The notes under the pieces: generated by a model | Databases searched by the model: none | The model's input: only the letters and a program-made list of their open reading frames with translations | What the model was told of the DNA's origin: nothing | DNA from: Eutrophocola sp964503965 | GTDB lineage: Bacteria; Pseudomonadota; Gammaproteobacteria; Pseudomonadales; Pseudohongiellaceae | DNA: 64,000 nt | Direction: 5' to 3' | Assembly: GCA_964503965.1 (NCBI GenBank) | Contig: CAZDCK010000009.1 | Location: 1 to 64,000 of the forward strand | Position numbers and translations under genes: made by a program | In this document: piece by piece, positions 1 to 8,640 of the stretch | Layout: each line of letters starts with the position of its first letter | Numbering within the stretch: the stretch's first letter is position 1

Positions 1-81
1 AAAATCTGCTGTCAAGTTGATATCCGTCACAAATTCATTGGTTGAGGTCTGAAGTGTCCCGATTAAATGTAAAAAGCCCAT
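1..81 (-). CDS. Possible 5' end of a gene cut by the window edge
   Basis: An ATG at 81-79 on the minus strand opens a reading frame that stays open to base 1 (27 codons, beginning MGFLHLIGTLQTS). It lies 18 nt downstream of the ygfZ stop in the same orientation, so it could be the next gene of that transcription unit. I do not recognise the peptide and see no clear ribosome-binding site. It may be chance. Confidence 0.25.
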   Translation of the reverse strand, partial: MGFLHLIGTLQTSTNEFVTDINLTADF

Positions 82-99
82 CAAAAAGCACCCGAAATG

Positions 100-999
100 T
101 CATAGGAAGGGCGTAATTACCGCTGGAGCAGTGACCTGCCCACTTTTCACTTGCAGGGATGTGTCTTCGAATTCTGTGGCTGTTTTCAATACAGCTAATC
201 CATATATATTATTATTATAAATCAATGCATTGGAAAGCTTTGTTAAAGCTTTACCTTGGCTATTGGTCAGCTCGGCATCTTCACTGTCAGTCAGGGCTTT
301 GGCCTGAACCAGAAAGAGGCGCTTGCCGGCTTTGCCCCGGTAGTGCATACGCGCAACGATTTCCTGTCCTGTATAGCAGCCCTTGTCAAAACTCACAAAA
401 CCATTGATATCCAGATTCGCCTCTTCAGGAGTGAAAAGCTCTGTGTCGTCAGCCGGCATGAAGTAAAGTCCCTGCTGCAGATCCAGTAACTGCCAGCAGT
501 TGCGGTCTGCTGCTTCCAGAGAGGTGAGGTCGGGCATTGCAGCATCCCAAGGCAACCACAGTTCATAACGCGGGAACTCACCTTGCAGATGGAGAATAGT
601 GGTATTGTCTAACCGGCTATGTTGACCCGCTTCGGGAAGCATGCCGTAAATTGATTCGAGTAACGGTTCCACCTTGTCACCGGCAACGCCAATTCTCTGA
701 AAATCCTTTGTGGCGTCAGTCATCTGGGCCTTGTAGAAGGGGATAAATTTCTGGAGCACCTGACGGGTATTCTCAAGAACTCCCACAGGCATGGACAGGT
801 AGATGTCACCCTCCAGTTTTAGAATTCTAAAGCTGGTGTAGATGCGTCCCTTGTTGTTGCAGGCAGCACCTAGCCCCAGTGTTCGCTCATCGATTTGGTC
901 GAGATCGCAGGTAAGCTGCCCCTGGAGAAATTTGATGTTGTCGTCCCCGCTGACTTTTAGCAGGTTCTGGAAATCGAGTGATGTATAAAAACTTTGCAT
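100..999 (-). CDS. ygfZ: Folate-binding protein YgfZ (GcvT-like, Fe-S cluster maintenance)
   Basis: This is a tetrahydrofolate-binding GcvT-fold protein that helps maintain or repair certain iron-sulfur enzymes in the cytoplasm. The family signature K-G-C-Y-x-G-Q-E is present at about residues 206-213 of the 299-aa form, followed by a basic RGKAGKR stretch. The N-terminal part (FLQGQLTCDLDQ, then CNNKGR) matches the family. The frame is open further upstream, but starts beyond 1136 would overlap sdhE. I prefer ATG at 999 because homology begins there; ATG at 1098 is an alternative. It is divergent from sdhE, whose product also serves flavin/Fe-S enzymes, an arrangement known from Pseudomonas. 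Confidence 0.9.
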   Translation of the reverse strand: MQSFYTSLDFQNLLKVSGDDNIKFLQGQLTCDLDQIDERTLGLGAACNNKGRIYTSFRILKLEGDIYLSMPVGVLENTRQVLQKFIPFYKAQMTDATKDFQRIGVAGDKVEPLLESIYGMLPEAGQHSRLDNTTILHLQGEFPRYELWLPWDAAMPDLTSLEAADRNCWQLLDLQQGLYFMPADDTELFTPEEANLDINGFVSFDKGCYTGQEIVARMHYRGKAGKRLFLVQAKALTDSEDAELTNSQGKALTKLSNALIYNNNIYGLAVLKTATEFEDTSLQVKSGQVTAPAVITPFL

Positions 1000-1135
1000 G
1001 GTGGAATTGAATTGGCGGACAATGCCCGCTGTGTGAATGCCTGAAATACAATTACGGATTTCAGTATATAGGGTGTTCAATGTTGAATAAACGGGCATTA
1101 CCCAATCATTGACAATATGAGGCTGACAAACATAA

Positions 1136-1375
1136 ATGGCTGAATCCGACCTGAAAAAAATGTACTGGCACAGTCGGCGAGGCATGCTTGAGCTTGACCT
1201 GATCCTGGTGCCGTTTGCTGAAAAAACACTGCCCGGACTCAGTGATGCCCAACAGCAGCAATATGCCCGTTTGTTGCAGGAAGAAGATCAGGATCTGTTT
1301 CAGTGGCTGGTCAGGAAAACGCCAGCGCCCGACAAGGATCTGCAGTCTACGGTAGATCTGGTACTCAAACCCTGA
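1136..1375 (+). CDS. sdhE: Succinate dehydrogenase flavinylation factor SdhE
   Basis: A 79-aa protein of the SdhE/YgfY (SDH assembly factor 2) family, which promotes covalent FAD attachment to succinate dehydrogenase and fumarate reductase flavoproteins. The essential R-G-x-x-E motif is visible as SRRGMLELDL at about residues 13-22, followed by an acidic helical bundle. Length is normal for the family (80-90 aa). It is divergent from ygfZ and convergent with nadB, which encodes another flavoprotein; only 8 nt separate the two stops, so no room remains for a terminator between them. Confidence 0.93.
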   Translation: MAESDLKKMYWHSRRGMLELDLILVPFAEKTLPGLSDAQQQQYARLLQEEDQDLFQWLVRKTPAPDKDLQSTVDLVLKP

Positions 1376-1383
1376 CCGGCTGA

Positions 1384-3015
1384 TCAGTTCCCGGAGTGTC
1401 CTGCAAAATTATCCGGGGACAGCACGGTATTTTCCGCCACGGGGAGTTTCTGCGGATAATCCAGTGTGGAGTGCAGTCCCCGGCTTTCTTTTCTGCTGAG
1501 CGCCGAGGAGATAATTAATTCCGCGACGAGTGCAAGGTTCCTCAATTCAAGCAGGTTCCTGCTGACCCGGTAATTACTGTAATACCACCTGATCTCCTGC
1601 TGCAGCAGTTCAATACGATTCTGTGCTCTTTGAAGCCGCTTGTTGGTTCGAACAATGCCGACATAATCCCACATGAAACGGCGGACCTCATCCCAGTTAT
1701 GGGCGATCACCACATCCTCGTCAGAATCCGTTACCTGGCTTTCATCCCAGGGCGGAATGTTTTCCTCCAGGGCAAAGTCATCAAACCGGGAGAGAATATC
1801 CTCCGCTGCGGCAAAGGCGAAAACAAAACATTCCAGCAGGGAGTTGCTCGCCATTCGATTGGCCCCATGTAGCCCAGTTGAACTTGCTTCGCCAATGGCA
1901 TAGACATTTTCCAGGTCAGTTTTTCCATTCAGGTCCACCACAATACCGCCACAACTGTAGTGGGCGGCCGGCACCACAGGAATTTGTTCCCGGGTGATGT
2001 CGATACCGAACTTGAGGCATTTCCTGTAAATGGTCGGAAAGTGTTCAAGGATGAAACTGTCGGGCTTGTGACTGATATCCAGATTCACATAGTTGCAACC
2101 GATGCGTTTCATCTCGGCATCTATAGCGCGTGCCACTATATCCCGGGGGGCGAGTTCGGCACGGCTGTCATAGTCGGGCATGAACCGACTGCCATCAGGG
2201 AGCTTCAGTAGGCCACCTTCACCCCTTAACGCCTCTGTGATGAGAAAGGATTTTGCCTTGGGGTGCCACAGGCAGGTTGGGTGGAACTGGTTGAACTCCA
2301 TGTTGGAAACCCGGCAACCTGCACGCCAGGCCATGGCGATGCCATCGCCGCTGGCTCCATCTGGATTGGAGGTATACAGATAGGTTTTGCTGGCCCCTCC
2401 GGTTGCAAGTATGACAAAGCGGGCACGGTAAATTGTTACCTGGCCACTGATTTCATTGAGTACATATGCTCCTACACATTGGCTGCCGCCAAGTCCCATC
2501 TTACCGGTTGTAATCAGGTCAATGGCAACAGTGTTTATGCGAAAGGTGACATTCGGATGCTGAAGAACCTGGGCTGACAGACTCTTGAATACAGCCTTGC
2601 CTGTGGCATCAGCCGCATGGGCGACTCGTCTGTGACTATGTCCTCCTTCCTGGGTCAGATGCAGGGATCTGTCGTGACTGTTGTTGCGCGTGAAGTTGAC
2701 CCCCTGTTCGACAAGCCATTCGATACATTCACGACTTCGGGACACTGTGTACTCAACAACCTCCCGGTTGCAAAGACCATCGCCCGCCGCCAGGGTATCT
2801 TCCACATGCGATTCATTGCTGTCATGTTCATCCAGCACTGCCGCAATACCGCCCTGGGCCCAATAGGTAGACCCCTGGTCCAGTGAGCTTTTGGACAAGA
2901 TCGTGACCCGGGCTGTATCGGCCACTTTCAGGGCCAGGCTCAGGCCGGCCGCTCCTCCACCGATGATGAGAACGTCGGTGTCCTGTATTGCAGGGGAAAC
3001 AGATGTGTCAGGCAT
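1384..3015 (-). CDS. nadB: L-aspartate oxidase
   Basis: This FAD enzyme oxidises L-aspartate to iminoaspartate, the first step of de novo NAD synthesis; NadA then condenses the product with dihydroxyacetone phosphate. The Rossmann FAD motif DVLIIGGGAAGLSLAL is near residue 15, and the succinate dehydrogenase/fumarate reductase-like signature GSTYWAQGGIAAVL follows near residue 48. At 543 aa it is full length (E. coli about 540). It is divergent from rpoE, as in E. coli and Pseudomonas, so the 188-nt interval 3016-3203 carries promoters for both. Confidence 0.97.
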   Translation of the reverse strand: MPDTSVSPAIQDTDVLIIGGGAAGLSLALKVADTARVTILSKSSLDQGSTYWAQGGIAAVLDEHDSNESHVEDTLAAGDGLCNREVVEYTVSRSRECIEWLVEQGVNFTRNNSHDRSLHLTQEGGHSHRRVAHAADATGKAVFKSLSAQVLQHPNVTFRINTVAIDLITTGKMGLGGSQCVGAYVLNEISGQVTIYRARFVILATGGASKTYLYTSNPDGASGDGIAMAWRAGCRVSNMEFNQFHPTCLWHPKAKSFLITEALRGEGGLLKLPDGSRFMPDYDSRAELAPRDIVARAIDAEMKRIGCNYVNLDISHKPDSFILEHFPTIYRKCLKFGIDITREQIPVVPAAHYSCGGIVVDLNGKTDLENVYAIGEASSTGLHGANRMASNSLLECFVFAFAAAEDILSRFDDFALEENIPPWDESQVTDSDEDVVIAHNWDEVRRFMWDYVGIVRTNKRLQRAQNRIELLQQEIRWYYSNYRVSRNLLELRNLALVAELIISSALSRKESRGLHSTLDYPQKLPVAENTVLSPDNFAGHSGN

Positions 3016-3118
3016 AAAATCGTATCAATGACGGGTAATTCCTGACGCTATTCTACCTTGTGGGATACAATATAAAGAAATCCTGTTGTTCCGGTTGGCG
3101 AATAACATGAATCAGGGC

Positions 3119-3145
3119 GAACTTTTGTCCTTCCGGCCTGTCTAT
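3119..3145 (+). promoter_or_regulatory. Candidate sigma-E (AlgU)-type promoter of rpoE
   Basis: A GAACTT box at 3119-3124 is followed after 16 nt by TCTAT at 3141-3145 (GTCTAT at 3140-3145). This agrees with the RpoE/AlgU consensus GAACTT-N16-TCTRA and lies about 60-85 nt upstream of the rpoE start. Autoregulation of rpoE from such a promoter is established in E. coli and Pseudomonas. The assignment here is by sequence match only. Confidence 0.6.
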
Positions 3146-3203
3146 CTGGTTAGCAGTAGAGCCCAGGCTTCTGTTTTATCAATCATCAAGTGGAGCCAGG
3201 CTT

Positions 3204-3812
3204 TTGGCCTCAAACGAAGTAAAAGATACAGATCAACAACTGGTAGACCGAGTATTCAAAGGGGATAAACATGCCTTTGATCTTCTGGTCTTGCGTTACC
3301 AGCATCGAATTCTCGGTCTTATTGGCCGCTTTATTCGTGATCCCGCTGAAGTTGAAGATGTTGCCCAGGAAGCCTTTATCAAGGCCTATCGTGCACTACC
3401 CAAATTCCGCGGTGATAGTGCTTTTTATACGTGGCTGTACCGAATTGCTATCAATACCGCTAAAAACTACATGGTTGCCCGTGGGCGTCGCCCCCCTGCG
3501 ACTGATATTGATGTTGAAGATGCCGAATTCCTTGAAGGCAATTCCCTGCTTACTGACATAGGAACTCCTGAGGCCAATCAGGAAAAGGAAGACCTGCAGC
3601 GAGTAATCAACGAGGCTATTGAGGATCTGCCGGAGGATTTGCGAACGGCTTTTACCCTGCGGGAGTTCAGTGGCCTGAGCTATGAAGAAATCACGGAAAT
3701 AATGGATTGTCCGGTGGGCACGGTTCGCTCAAGAATTTTCAGGGCCAGGGAGGCGCTGGACAAAAAGATCAGGCCGTTGATTGATAATACGGATGAAGAA
3801 AATGTGGCCTGA
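3204..3812 (+). CDS. rpoE: RNA polymerase sigma factor RpoE (AlgU)
   Basis: An ECF sigma factor for the envelope-stress regulon, held inactive by the RseA anti-sigma factor. Region 2 (DAFDLLVLRYQHRIL, then DVAQEAFIKAYRAL and FYTWLYRIAINTAKN) and region 4 (LREFSGLSYEEITEIM, GTVRSRIFRAREAL) are intact in the 202-aa protein. The start is TTG at 3204, which gives the usual N-terminus ASNEVKDTDQQLVDRV; a GGAG lies about 8 nt upstream. The candidate sigma-E promoter at 3119-3145 would give positive feedback. Unlike most relatives, 335 nt separate it from rseA. Confidence 0.96.
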   Translation: MASNEVKDTDQQLVDRVFKGDKHAFDLLVLRYQHRILGLIGRFIRDPAEVEDVAQEAFIKAYRALPKFRGDSAFYTWLYRIAINTAKNYMVARGRRPPATDIDVEDAEFLEGNSLLTDIGTPEANQEKEDLQRVINEAIEDLPEDLRTAFTLREFSGLSYEEITEIMDCPVGTVRSRIFRAREALDKKIRPLIDNTDEENVA

Positions 3813-3859
3813 ATCCCCGTGATAGCGGTATCTGGAAGGCTTGCCAGGGGTAAAAGCAC

Positions 3860-3895
3860 AAAATTCCAAAAAATTCGTGAATTCAGGGAATTTTT
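3860..3895 (+). terminator. A/T-rich hairpin after rpoE, weak terminator candidate
   Basis: AAAATTCC (3860-3867) pairs with GGAATTTT (3887-3894), and an inner stem AATTC/GAATT closes on a GT loop. The hairpin runs into five T. The stem is A/T-rich, so it is a weak terminator or an RNA-stability element rather than a certain stop. It lies 47 nt after the rpoE stop. Confidence 0.4.
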
Positions 3896-3983
3896 ACCAA
3901 ACAGGGTTGTCTAGTTAGTATCCGCTCCTTAACGGGGGCTTAATATGAAATCAGGCACGGACATCAATTTACGCATCTGGTTT

Positions 3984-4035
3984 GTTTTTTGACCATAAAA
4001 AGGTTTTAACCAAAAAAGTTTTGACCAAAAAAAAG
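3984..4035 (+). repeat. Three iterated GTTTTGACCAAAAA-like units between rpoE and rseA
   Basis: Three imperfect units follow head to tail: 3984-4002, 4003-4017 and 4018-4035. Each has the form G-T-run-(G/A)ACC-A-run-(G). The pattern could be an iterated protein-binding site, a bent A-tract region or simple slippage. No known operator was recognised. Confidence 0.5.
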
Positions 4036-4073
4036 ATGCTGCCTAAAGTCCTGGGCTGTATAAATTTATAGAT

Positions 4074-4082
4074 TGCTATAAT
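4074..4082 (+). promoter_or_regulatory. Extended -10 promoter candidate for rseA
   Basis: TGCTATAAT at 4074-4082 is a perfect TGn-TATAAT extended -10 element, about 65 nt upstream of the rseA ATG. No good -35 hexamer lies 16-18 nt upstream, which extended -10 promoters can tolerate. It suggests sigma-70 transcription of rseA independent of rpoE. Sequence match only. Confidence 0.45.
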
Positions 4083-4147
4083 GTGTTAAAGAAAGCTTTA
4101 GCGTTTTATAGAAAGTATTCAAGGCATTAATGGCTGAAGAGGGCTAA

Positions 4148-4738
4148 ATGGGAAATAATTTACACGAATCACTATCTGCACTCATGGATAACGAAGCAGG
4201 TGAACTGGAAGTACGCAGGATCCTTAAAGAAATGGATGCTGCGGCAGACAGTGACAGCCAGGCGCTTAAAGCCCGCTGGCATCGTTACCATGTTGTCAGT
4301 GCCAGCCTGAAGCAGGAGATTCATTCGGCGCCGTCAAGAAACCTGCTTGCAGGGATCCGCAAAGAGCTTGCGAATGAAGCAGTGCCTGAAAGCCAGGGAA
4401 TGAAACCAGTCAGGCCCCATAGCAATTTCGTCAGACTTATAGGTCAGGGTGCCATAGCTGCTTCTGTCGCCATGGCTGTCCTGTTTACAGCTGACCTCGC
4501 TCTAAATGCCGATAATCCGGACAGTTCCGGTAATGCAGAACTGGCAGGCAATACACTGGATGAAAACCAGCAACCGACATTTACCGGCCAGTTGAATCCA
4601 TCCATGAAGACACGTGTTGCTGTCCAGGAAGGCCTGGATCAGGCAGAGATGGACCGGCTCAGGCAGGTTGTTTCCCAGGAAATGGAAGAGACTCTCGAAT
4701 CTACACCAGCGACGTTTAGTCCCGAAGAAAATCTCTGA
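4148..4738 (+). CDS. rseA: Sigma-E anti-sigma factor RseA/MucA
   Basis: A single-pass inner-membrane anti-sigma factor that binds RpoE in the cytoplasm and is degraded stepwise during envelope stress. The N-terminal RseA domain is recognisable (SLSALMDNEAGELEVRRIL, then WHRYHVVSASLK), one membrane segment lies near residues 98-121 (IAASVAMAVLFTADLA), and a periplasmic tail of about 75 residues follows. Length is 196 aa, near MucA. A GAGGG ribosome-binding site precedes the ATG. No rseB (mucB) gene follows, and a terminator separates it from rseC, so the locus is not the usual single rpoE-rseABC unit. Confidence 0.9.
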   Translation: MGNNLHESLSALMDNEAGELEVRRILKEMDAAADSDSQALKARWHRYHVVSASLKQEIHSAPSRNLLAGIRKELANEAVPESQGMKPVRPHSNFVRLIGQGAIAASVAMAVLFTADLALNADNPDSSGNAELAGNTLDENQQPTFTGQLNPSMKTRVAVQEGLDQAEMDRLRQVVSQEMEETLESTPATFSPEENL

Positions 4739-4773
4739 TTCGTTTCACCGTATTTTTTTCAGCTGTTATGATG

Positions 4774-4807
4774 ATCCCCGTAGAGGCTTTGCCCGCGGGG
4801 ATTTTTT
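4774..4807 (+). terminator. Rho-independent terminator directly before the rseC start codon
   Basis: ATCCCCG (4774-4780) pairs with CGGGGAT (4796-4802), and a T run at 4802-4807 ends exactly at the GTG start of rseC. The right arm also contains the only Shine-Dalgarno-like G tract for rseC (GGGG at 4797-4800). The element therefore may both end rseA transcripts and mask the rseC translation start. Confidence 0.8.
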
Positions 4808-5281
4808 GTGGCAGTTGAAAAACTTCAAATCATTGAGCGCATTGGCGATGAACTTGTCCTGAATATACGGGAAAAATCGGCGTGCGGTGCCTGTCAGGCA
4901 AGAAACAGCTGTGGGCATCACCTTATTGACACATCTCTTGGACGGACTGACGTCATAAAAACATTTACGCTCAATGGGGGACGCTTGCCGGCAAGTGCGG
5001 CAGGGGATTTTGTCGCCATATCTATTGACGACGGTGCGATGGTGCGAATGTCACTGCTACTTTACGGGTTGCCAATTCTGTTTTTACTGGCTGGTACCTT
5101 GATAGGAACATGGCTTGCAAATCATCTGGTCACATTATCAATTCCCGGTGAGATCATAATTGTAATGATTGCAGCTTTTTTCTTTGTAAGCGGATTGTGG
5201 ACGGTAAAAATAACTGGAAATCATTTTGCCCGGGAAGCGGTCTCCCTGACTGCAATATCGCATCAGTCCGATTCACCCTGA
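4808..5281 (+). CDS. rseC: SoxR-reducing system protein RseC (MucC)
   Basis: A small inner-membrane protein that modulates sigma-E activity and, with the Rsx complex, reduces SoxR in E. coli. The 157-aa protein carries the family cysteine cluster C26-x2-C29-x5-C35 and two membrane segments (about 79-105 and 110-131). Translation starts at GTG 4808, immediately after the terminator T run. The gene ends 17 nt before the mucD start, so the two probably share a transcript. Confidence 0.88.
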   Translation: MAVEKLQIIERIGDELVLNIREKSACGACQARNSCGHHLIDTSLGRTDVIKTFTLNGGRLPASAAGDFVAISIDDGAMVRMSLLLYGLPILFLLAGTLIGTWLANHLVTLSIPGEIIIVMIAAFFFVSGLWTVKITGNHFAREAVSLTAISHQSDSP

Positions 5282-5298
5282 TTATTGACCAGAGGATC

Positions 5299-6696
5299 AT
5301 GAATATGCCCGCGCTACAGGTAAATCGCCCACTCCCTGTCATTGTGTTAGCCCTGTTACTTCTTCACGGCAGCAGCCATTTACGGGCCCAGGTGCTACCG
5401 GATTTTACCGCTCTGGTTGAAAACAATGCGGCTGCCATCGTCAATGTCAACAGTATCCAGCGCAGCTCGGATTCTGATGGTGAAAATGAGAGACTGGATG
5501 AAATACTTCGTTATTACTTTGGCGACAGACTACCTGACATACCTGAGGAGCGTCTTCGTGAATTTGAACAACGACCATCACTGGGCTCAGGCTTTATTGT
5601 CAGTGAAGATGGATACATCATCACTAATCACCATGTAGTCCAGGATGCTGATGAGATTACGATTACACTGAATGACCGCCGTGAATTTGCGGCTCGCCTG
5701 ATTGGTTCGGATGCCAGCTCAGACCTGGCTTTGCTCAAGATCGATGCCCAAGGGCTCAGTCCTGTTATTCTAGGTGATTCCAGCCAGCTCCGGGTCGGGG
5801 AATGGGTGCTTGCTATTGGTTCGCCGATGGGCCTGAGATTCTCGGTAGCTGCCGGTATTATCAGTTACATGGGCCGAAATATTCCCAATGGCAGTGGGGG
5901 TAATTATGTGTCCTTTATTCAGACAGATGTAGCCATTAATCCCGGTAATTCCGGTGGACCACTTTTTAACCTGGCTGGAGAGGTTGTCGGAATCAACTCC
6001 CAGATTTTTACCAGCACTGGTGGCTCCATGGGTCTCTCTTTTGCCATACCGGTGGATGTGGCAAAAAACGTGATCGGACAACTTAAAGCCAAAGGCGTTG
6101 TTGAGCGTGGCTGGATGGGCGTGGGAATCAGTGAAATCAGCCAGGAAATGGCAGACGAAGCGGGATTGAAAAGTCCGTCAGGGGCCCTCGTGACGCAGGT
6201 AATACAGGGAAGTCCTGCTGAGCATGCAGGTTTTCTTGCAGGGGATATCATTACCCATTTCAATGGTCGTGAAATTGTCAGTAGCGGTGATCTGCCCTAT
6301 AACGTGGGCCTCACGGCTCCGGAGTCAGAAGCACGGGTGGATGTTATTCGTGCAGGAGATCCGCTTACCATTGCCATGACAGTGGGTAAGCTCGCTTCTG
6401 CCGGCCTGTCCAGAGAAACAGGCCAGGGCAGCAATACCGAATTGGGTCTGGTTGTCACTGATGCAGTAAGGGAAAATGGATTGTCTGGCGTGATGGTTAT
6501 CCGCGTCGATGGCGATATAGGCGGACAAGCCGGATTTCAGGCAGGTGATATATTGCTCAGTATAGACGGTGTAGAGACGACAGATGTTGATACCCTGAAT
6601 GCACTGGTCCCTGACCTCGGCAGGGAACGCCCCTTGCCAGCACTTGTCGAGCGTGACGGAGTTCAGTCCTATCTGACTTTGCGTCTACCTGAATAG
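5299..6696 (+). CDS. mucD: Periplasmic DegP/HtrA-type serine protease MucD
   Basis: A periplasmic trypsin-like protease and chaperone that removes misfolded envelope proteins and restrains the sigma-E/AlgU response. From ATG 5299 (AGAGGA ribosome-binding site 3 nt upstream) the protein has a signal peptide (hydrophobic VIVLALLLL, processing near LRA-QV), the catalytic triad His112 (TNHHVV), Asp142 (SSDLALLK) and Ser218 (GNSGG), and two C-terminal PDZ domains (about 270-360 and 375-465). At 465 aa it is full length. It sits downstream of rseC, as mucD follows mucC in Pseudomonas. Confidence 0.95.
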   Translation: MNMPALQVNRPLPVIVLALLLLHGSSHLRAQVLPDFTALVENNAAAIVNVNSIQRSSDSDGENERLDEILRYYFGDRLPDIPEERLREFEQRPSLGSGFIVSEDGYIITNHHVVQDADEITITLNDRREFAARLIGSDASSDLALLKIDAQGLSPVILGDSSQLRVGEWVLAIGSPMGLRFSVAAGIISYMGRNIPNGSGGNYVSFIQTDVAINPGNSGGPLFNLAGEVVGINSQIFTSTGGSMGLSFAIPVDVAKNVIGQLKAKGVVERGWMGVGISEISQEMADEAGLKSPSGALVTQVIQGSPAEHAGFLAGDIITHFNGREIVSSGDLPYNVGLTAPESEARVDVIRAGDPLTIAMTVGKLASAGLSRETGQGSNTELGLVVTDAVRENGLSGVMVIRVDGDIGGQAGFQAGDILLSIDGVETTDVDTLNALVPDLGRERPLPALVERDGVQSYLTLRLPE

Positions 6697-6816
6697 CTTG
6701 GAAACCCTCGGATTTCGTGGCGTCACTCGCTATGTTCCTGTAGACTTGCGCTTTTTTTTCGAAGGCTGATTTTCCTCCCTCAAGCGGCCTGGGGGATTAG
6801 GTGGACTTTCAATTCT

Positions 6817-8616
6817 GTGAGCAATCTGGACCACATACGCAACTTTTCAATCATTGCCCATATCGATCATGGCAAGTCGACGATTGCTGACCGTTTCATT
6901 CATTTGTGCGGTGGGCTTTCCGATCGTGAGATGCAGGAACAGGTGCTTGATTCCCTTGATATCGAACGTGAGCGTGGCATCACGATTAAAGCCCAGAGTG
7001 TAACCCTTGATTACACGGCTGATAATGGAAAAGTCTACCAACTGAACTTTATCGATACCCCTGGACATGTGGACTTCACCTATGAAGTTTCTCGCTCGCT
7101 CGCTGCCTGTGAAGGAGCACTTCTTGTTGTGGATGCTGCACAGGGTGTTGAAGCGCAATCTGTTGCCAACTGTTACACGGCTATTGATCAGGGACTTGAA
7201 GTGTTGCCTGTGCTTAACAAGATGGATCTTCCCCAGGCTGAACCGGAAAAGGTCAAGCAGGAGATAGAAGAAATTATTGGTATCAGTGCTGATGGGGCTG
7301 TGCCCTGTAGTGCAAAAACCGGTGATGGCATTCGTGACATACTTGAAAAAATCATCACTGATGTTCCTCCTCCAACCGGTGAAACAGACCGTGACCTTCA
7401 GGCATTGATTATTGACTCATGGTTTGATAATTATCTGGGGGTTATTTCCCTGGTACGGGTGAGGAAAGGGGTACTGAAAAAAGGTGACAAGATTATTACC
7501 AAGTCCACAGGCAAGGCCCATGTGGTCGATAACGTAGGTATTTTTACCCCCAAACGCGTCGTCACCGGTGAATTGAAGGCGGGGGAAGTTGGATTCATAG
7601 AGGCAAGCATCAAGGAAATCAAGGGAGCGCCTGTCGGTGACACCATTACCCATGCGTCTACTCCGGAGGTGCCTTCACTCCCCGGTTTCAAACAGGTCCA
7701 GGCCCAGGTATATGCTGGCCTGTTTCCCGTATCCAGTGATGATTTTGATAACTTCAGGGATGCACTGGAAAAACTCACACTGAACGATGCCGCGCTGCAA
7801 TATGAACCGGAAAACTCTGATGCGCTCGGTGTCGGTTTTCGCTGTGGCTTCCTGGGCATGCTGCATATGGAGATCGTGCAGGAGCGTCTGGAACGAGAAT
7901 ATGATCTTGACCTTATTACGTCTGCACCAACGGTTGTCTACGAGGTGTTGACCAACAAGGGTGAAGTCCTGAAGGTGGACAGTCCTTCACGGTTGCCGCC
8001 GGCAGGAACGATTGAAGAGATGCGTGAGCCCATCGTGGAAGCAAGTATTCTTGTTCCCCAGGAACATGTGGGCAATGTACTTTCCCTGTGCGTCGAAAAA
8101 AGGGGCGTCCAGAAGGACATGCAGTTCGTTGGTCAGCAGGTTTCAATCAAGTACGAGTTGCCGATGAATGAAGTGGTGCTCGACTTTTTTGACCGGATCA
8201 AGTCTGTCAGCCGAGGTTATGCCTCGCTGGATTACCACTTTGTCCGGTTTCAGCCCGCCAAATTGGTGAGGCTGGATGTTTTGATCAACGGTGATACAGT
8301 GGATGCACTCGCTCTTATTGTTCATCGGGATCAAGCGCATGCCAAGGGGCGTGTGCTGACCGAAAAAATGAAAGAGTTGATCCCGAGACAGTTGTATGAT
8401 GTCGCAATTCAGGCCGCCATAGGTGGACAGATCGTGGCAAGAACAACGGTAAAAGCATTGAGAAAGAATGTCACCGCCAAGTGTTATGGTGGAGACATAA
8501 CCCGAAAAAAGAAACTGCTTGAGAAACAGAAAGCAGGCAAGAAACGTATGAAGCAGGTAGGTAATGTTGAAGTGCCGCAGGAAGCCTTCCTGGCCATATT
8601 GAAAGTGGACAATTAA
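6817..8616 (+). CDS. lepA: Elongation factor 4 (LepA), back-translocating ribosomal GTPase
   Basis: A ribosome-bound GTPase of the EF-G superfamily that acts on stalled or mis-translocated ribosomes. The G1 motif AHIDHGKST is at residues 14-22, G3 DTPGH and G4 NKMD follow, and the LepA-specific C-terminal domain ends in the basic KKLLEKQKAGKKRMK region. At 599 aa it is full length. The start is GTG at 6817. It heads the lepA-lepB-DUF4845-rnc-era-recO series, with 24 nt to lepB. Confidence 0.97.
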   Translation: MSNLDHIRNFSIIAHIDHGKSTIADRFIHLCGGLSDREMQEQVLDSLDIERERGITIKAQSVTLDYTADNGKVYQLNFIDTPGHVDFTYEVSRSLAACEGALLVVDAAQGVEAQSVANCYTAIDQGLEVLPVLNKMDLPQAEPEKVKQEIEEIIGISADGAVPCSAKTGDGIRDILEKIITDVPPPTGETDRDLQALIIDSWFDNYLGVISLVRVRKGVLKKGDKIITKSTGKAHVVDNVGIFTPKRVVTGELKAGEVGFIEASIKEIKGAPVGDTITHASTPEVPSLPGFKQVQAQVYAGLFPVSSDDFDNFRDALEKLTLNDAALQYEPENSDALGVGFRCGFLGMLHMEIVQERLEREYDLDLITSAPTVVYEVLTNKGEVLKVDSPSRLPPAGTIEEMREPIVEASILVPQEHVGNVLSLCVEKRGVQKDMQFVGQQVSIKYELPMNEVVLDFFDRIKSVSRGYASLDYHFVRFQPAKLVRLDVLINGDTVDALALIVHRDQAHAKGRVLTEKMKELIPRQLYDVAIQAAIGGQIVARTTVKALRKNVTAKCYGGDITRKKKLLEKQKAGKKRMKQVGNVEVPQEAFLAILKVDN

Positions 8617-8640
8617 CCCGTAACCGATTGGCGTTGAATA

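Noticed and set aside
1000..1185. N-terminal extension of YgfZ up to 1185
   Set aside because: It overlaps the sdhE start on the other strand and carries no family similarity; the start at 999 fits.
3086..3268. 60-codon open frame overlapping the rpoE start
   Set aside because: It lies in the rpoE promoter and 5' region in another frame and has no recognisable features.
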